Origin: Marinagarivorans sp. UBA5868
GTDB taxonomy: Bacteria; Pseudomonadota; Gammaproteobacteria; Pseudomonadales; Cellvibrionaceae
Length of the DNA stretch: 17,988 nt
Direction: 5' to 3'
Assembly: GCA_002432095.1 (NCBI GenBank)
Contig: DJFQ01000232.1
Coordinates: forward strand, 1-17,988
Shown here: positions 16,291 to 17,988 of the stretch, in pieces
Position numbering within the stretch: position 1 is the first letter of the stretch
Layout of the letters: every line of letters starts with the position of its first letter
Translations under genes and position numbers: made by a program
Notes under the pieces: generated by a model
Told to the model about the DNA's origin: nothing
Databases searched by the model: none
Seen by the model: the letters and a program-made list of their open reading frames with translations, nothing else

Positions 16291-17048
16291 TCGTCGATGT
16301 AGACATTGGCAATACGCGTATCAAATGGCGCATTGTGGGCGAAGCTGACATTTTTTATTTCAGTGGCGATGATCAATTTCCTGAGCAATGGAGAGCTCTG
16401 CCGCAGGGTTCTCGTTTTCGAGTGAGTTCGGTGTTGAGTGCTGACCAGACTCATAAATTCTGCGATCAGCTTGCGCTGCTCTCAGCGGCGCCTGTGGAGA
16501 TCGCCACAGTTAGGAGTTCTTTTGGTGGTGTCTCGGTAGCGTATCGAGATGTGGCGAGTTTTGGTGTTGATCGCTGGCTCGCGCTATTGGCGGCACGCAA
16601 ACGTTGTCCAGCAATGGATTGTGTTGTTGTTCATGCGGGAACAGCATTAGTGGCGGATTTTCTACGTGCCGACGGACAACATCTGGGTGGTTATATTATC
16701 GGCGGCTGGCAGACTTCTCTGCGCGCCCTTGGCGAAGCTGCACAGGTTCTTCAGTCGTCAATTGGTGGTCAACTAAATCCCACACATGGATTTCCCGGTA
16801 CCACTACAATGGAATGCATCGCCGCCGGTACATCATTGCTTTTTCGCGGGTTTCTGCTGGAGTTGGCGTGTGCTGCGTCGGCGCATCTCAATTCGCCGGC
16901 ATGGTTGTTTGCTGGCGGCGATGCGGACAAACTGGTGCAGTTGTATGAGGGGCTGGAGAAAGCGTATATGCCTGAAGATTTCGCCATGGGCAATCCGCAA
17001 TGTGTGCCTGCGCTAGTGCTTGACGGGCTTGCCATAGCGCTTCCCTAA
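16287..17048 (+). CDS. coaX: Type III pantothenate kinase, with altered active-site motif
   Basis: 253 aa. The family phosphorylates pantothenate in the first step of coenzyme A synthesis. Start is GTG overlapping the birA stop. DIGNTRIKW at 6-14 is the first ATP-site motif and GVDRWLAL at 93-100 carries the conserved Asp95. The third motif, normally D-x-GTA-x-T-x-D, reads HAGTALVAD at 116-124: His116 replaces the Asp and Val122 the Thr, while Asp124 is kept. HLGGYIIGG and the C-terminal FAGGDADKL are family-like. Cotranscription with birA matches pseudomonads. Function as a kinase is likely from context, but the substitutions leave some doubt. Confidence 0.9.
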   Translation: MIVDVDIGNTRIKWRIVGEADIFYFSGDDQFPEQWRALPQGSRFRVSSVLSADQTHKFCDQLALLSAAPVEIATVRSSFGGVSVAYRDVASFGVDRWLALLAARKRCPAMDCVVVHAGTALVADFLRADGQHLGGYIIGGWQTSLRALGEAAQVLQSSIGGQLNPTHGFPGTTTMECIAAGTSLLFRGFLLELACAASAHLNSPAWLFAGGDADKLVQLYEGLEKAYMPEDFAMGNPQCVPALVLDGLAIALP

Positions 17049-17135
17049 GGCTCTCCAACACAATTATTTATTTTCCTGCTAATTAAGCGGGGAATAACAA
17101 TAACGATAACTGCTGCACGGGTGCGTCCGGTTCCA

Positions 17136-17834
17136 ATGCGTTGGATATTTTTTTTCTTGCTCGCTGCTAATGCGGCTTTTTTCCTTTGGCGCGTGTTGTC
17201 TGTGCCTGCGGCGAGCCCGACCGTTGCACCTATGATCAATACAACGTTTGCTCCCTCGGCGTCTGCAAGACAGGTGAAACTGCTCCGCGAGCTGGCGCCG
17301 GGCGCAGTTCGGGCGCGCACTGAAGCGCCGATTGTTAAAAATCCGTCTCTGTGCGTTATGGTGGGTGCTTTTGCATCACAAGTTGATGCGCAGGAATTCA
17401 TGACGCGTTTGGCGGCGCTTGATGTGGTTTCATTTGATCACCCATTAGATTTGTCTGCTGGCGAAGGCTATTGGGTTTATTTGCAGCCTTTTGCTAATCG
17501 CGACCAGGCTCGTCGGCGATTGGCGGAGCTTCAGGCAAGAGGTATTGATAGCTATATTATTCCCAAGGGAGAGCTGGAAAATGGCATTTCATTAGGTGTT
17601 TTCACGCGGCGAGATCTTGCGGAGGCGCGCCTTGTGGAGCTGAAGCGTCTAGGACTTTCGGTGGATTTATACAACATCGAGCGGTCGTATCGAGAGCACT
17701 GGGTAATGCTGGGCGAATCAGAGGAGCACAAGTTGGACGAGTCTGTCTGGTTGGCTCTGTTGCGGGAAAACATTTCCCTCCGGCGCAGACAAAATTTGTG
17801 TTCAGATGTTGCTTCCGCGAAAAACTTTCACTAG
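17136..17834 (+). CDS. SPOR-domain inner-membrane protein
   Basis: 232 aa. Start at the ATG 17136 gives MRWIFFFLLAANAAFFLWRVL, a membrane anchor of the kind seen in the protein encoded between coaX and the tRNA cluster in pseudomonads. A GTG at 17121 would add five residues without a clear ribosome binding site. After a Pro/Ala linker there are SPOR-like stretches: LCVMVGAFASQVDAQEFMTRL and YWVYLQPFANRDQARRRLAELQARGIDSYII, followed by LGVFTRRDLAEARLVELKRLG. SPOR domains bind denuded septal peptidoglycan, so a cell-division or envelope role is inferred. Its TAG stop is part of the next promoter's -10 hexamer. Confidence 0.88.
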   Translation: MRWIFFFLLAANAAFFLWRVLSVPAASPTVAPMINTTFAPSASARQVKLLRELAPGAVRARTEAPIVKNPSLCVMVGAFASQVDAQEFMTRLAALDVVSFDHPLDLSAGEGYWVYLQPFANRDQARRRLAELQARGIDSYIIPKGELENGISLGVFTRRDLAEARLVELKRLGLSVDLYNIERSYREHWVMLGESEEHKLDESVWLALLRENISLRRRQNLCSDVASAKNFH

Positions 17835-17837
17835 AAT
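17809..17837 (+). promoter_or_regulatory. Stable-RNA promoter for the tRNA-Thr (tRNA-tufB type) operon
   Basis: TTGCTT at 17809-17814 and TAGAAT at 17832-17837 (5/6 to consensus) are 17 bp apart. CCCGCCTCC follows at once, the GC-rich discriminator typical of stringently controlled tRNA and rRNA promoters. It lies about 70 bp before the mature tRNA-Thr 5' end. The -10 overlaps the SPOR gene stop codon. Confidence 0.6.
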
Positions 17838-17908
17838 CCCGCCTCCACAAACGATGGCCCACCCGAGATGGGTGTCTGCAATCGATTTGGAGCGCTTGAA
17901 AAATAGTT

Positions 17909-17984
17909 GCTGGCGTAGCTCAGTAGGTAGAGCAGCTGACTTGTAATCAGCCGGTCGGGGGTTCGATTCCTCTCGCCAGCTCCA
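17909..17984 (+). tRNA. tRNA-Thr (anticodon TGT)
   Basis: 76 nt with encoded CCA. The acceptor stem is GCTGGCG/CGCCAGC. The anticodon stem GCTGA/TCAGC encloses CTTGTAA, with TGT at 17942-17944. The T loop is TTCGATT. In E. coli the equivalent gene (thrU) opens the thrU-tyrU-glyT-thrT-tufB operon downstream of birA-coaA, so further tRNAs and tuf probably follow outside the window. Confidence 0.98.
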
Positions 17985-17988
17985 GCTT

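Noticed and set aside
1..17988. CRISPR arrays, insertion sequences, integrases, phage or toxin-antitoxin genes
   Set aside because: No regularly spaced repeats, no terminal inverted repeats and no transposase, recombinase or phage-like products were found on either strand.

Overview
The window looks like chromosomal DNA of a marine-type gammaproteobacterium, most likely near the Cellvibrionaceae (Saccharophagus/Teredinibacter relatives). This rests on the housekeeping order yhbY<->rlmE-ftsH-folP-glmM-tpiA-secG-tRNA-Leu(GAG), which is typical of Gammaproteobacteria, and on the right-hand set birA-coaX-SPOR protein-tRNA-Thr(UGU), which resembles the pseudomonad region leading to tufB. The lineage is inferred from protein style and gene order only; no database was searched.

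Left block (about 1-6990, all minus strand): an apparent iron-responsive operon read from a promoter near 6957-6985. A good Fur-box match (6970-6984) sits on its -35 region. Gene order is imelysin (M75) -> di-haem oxidoreductase (two CxxCH) -> imelysin-like lipoprotein -> DUF1513 beta-propeller-type protein with a Tat signal -> Tat-exported lipoprotein multicopper oxidase -> small lipoprotein of unknown function. Every product has an export signal. The first four genes match a known Fur-regulated arrangement; the multicopper oxidase and small lipoprotein at the end are the less expected part. Together they resemble a dispersed EfeO/EfeB-type iron oxidation system without a permease in view. 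A possible further gene starts at the extreme left edge.

Middle block (about 7095-14010): yhbY (minus) diverges from rlmE and ftsH (plus). A strong terminator follows ftsH, then folP, glmM, tpiA and secG, with a tRNA-Leu gene 14 bp after secG and a second strong terminator at 14044-14071. These serve ribosome maturation, membrane proteolysis, folate, amino-sugar precursor synthesis, glycolysis and protein export.

Right block (14163-17984): alr, birA, coaX (GTGA overlap with birA) and a SPOR-domain membrane protein, then a tRNA-type promoter whose -10 contains the SPOR gene stop codon, then tRNA-Thr. In most gammaproteobacteria secG-tRNA-Leu is followed by rimP-nusA-infB, so the join to alr-birA-coaX looks like a rearrangement or insertion next to the tRNA-Leu gene. 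CoaX has unusual substitutions in a normally invariant active-site motif. There is no stretch above 300 bases without a gene. No CRISPR array, insertion sequence, integrase or rRNA was seen.
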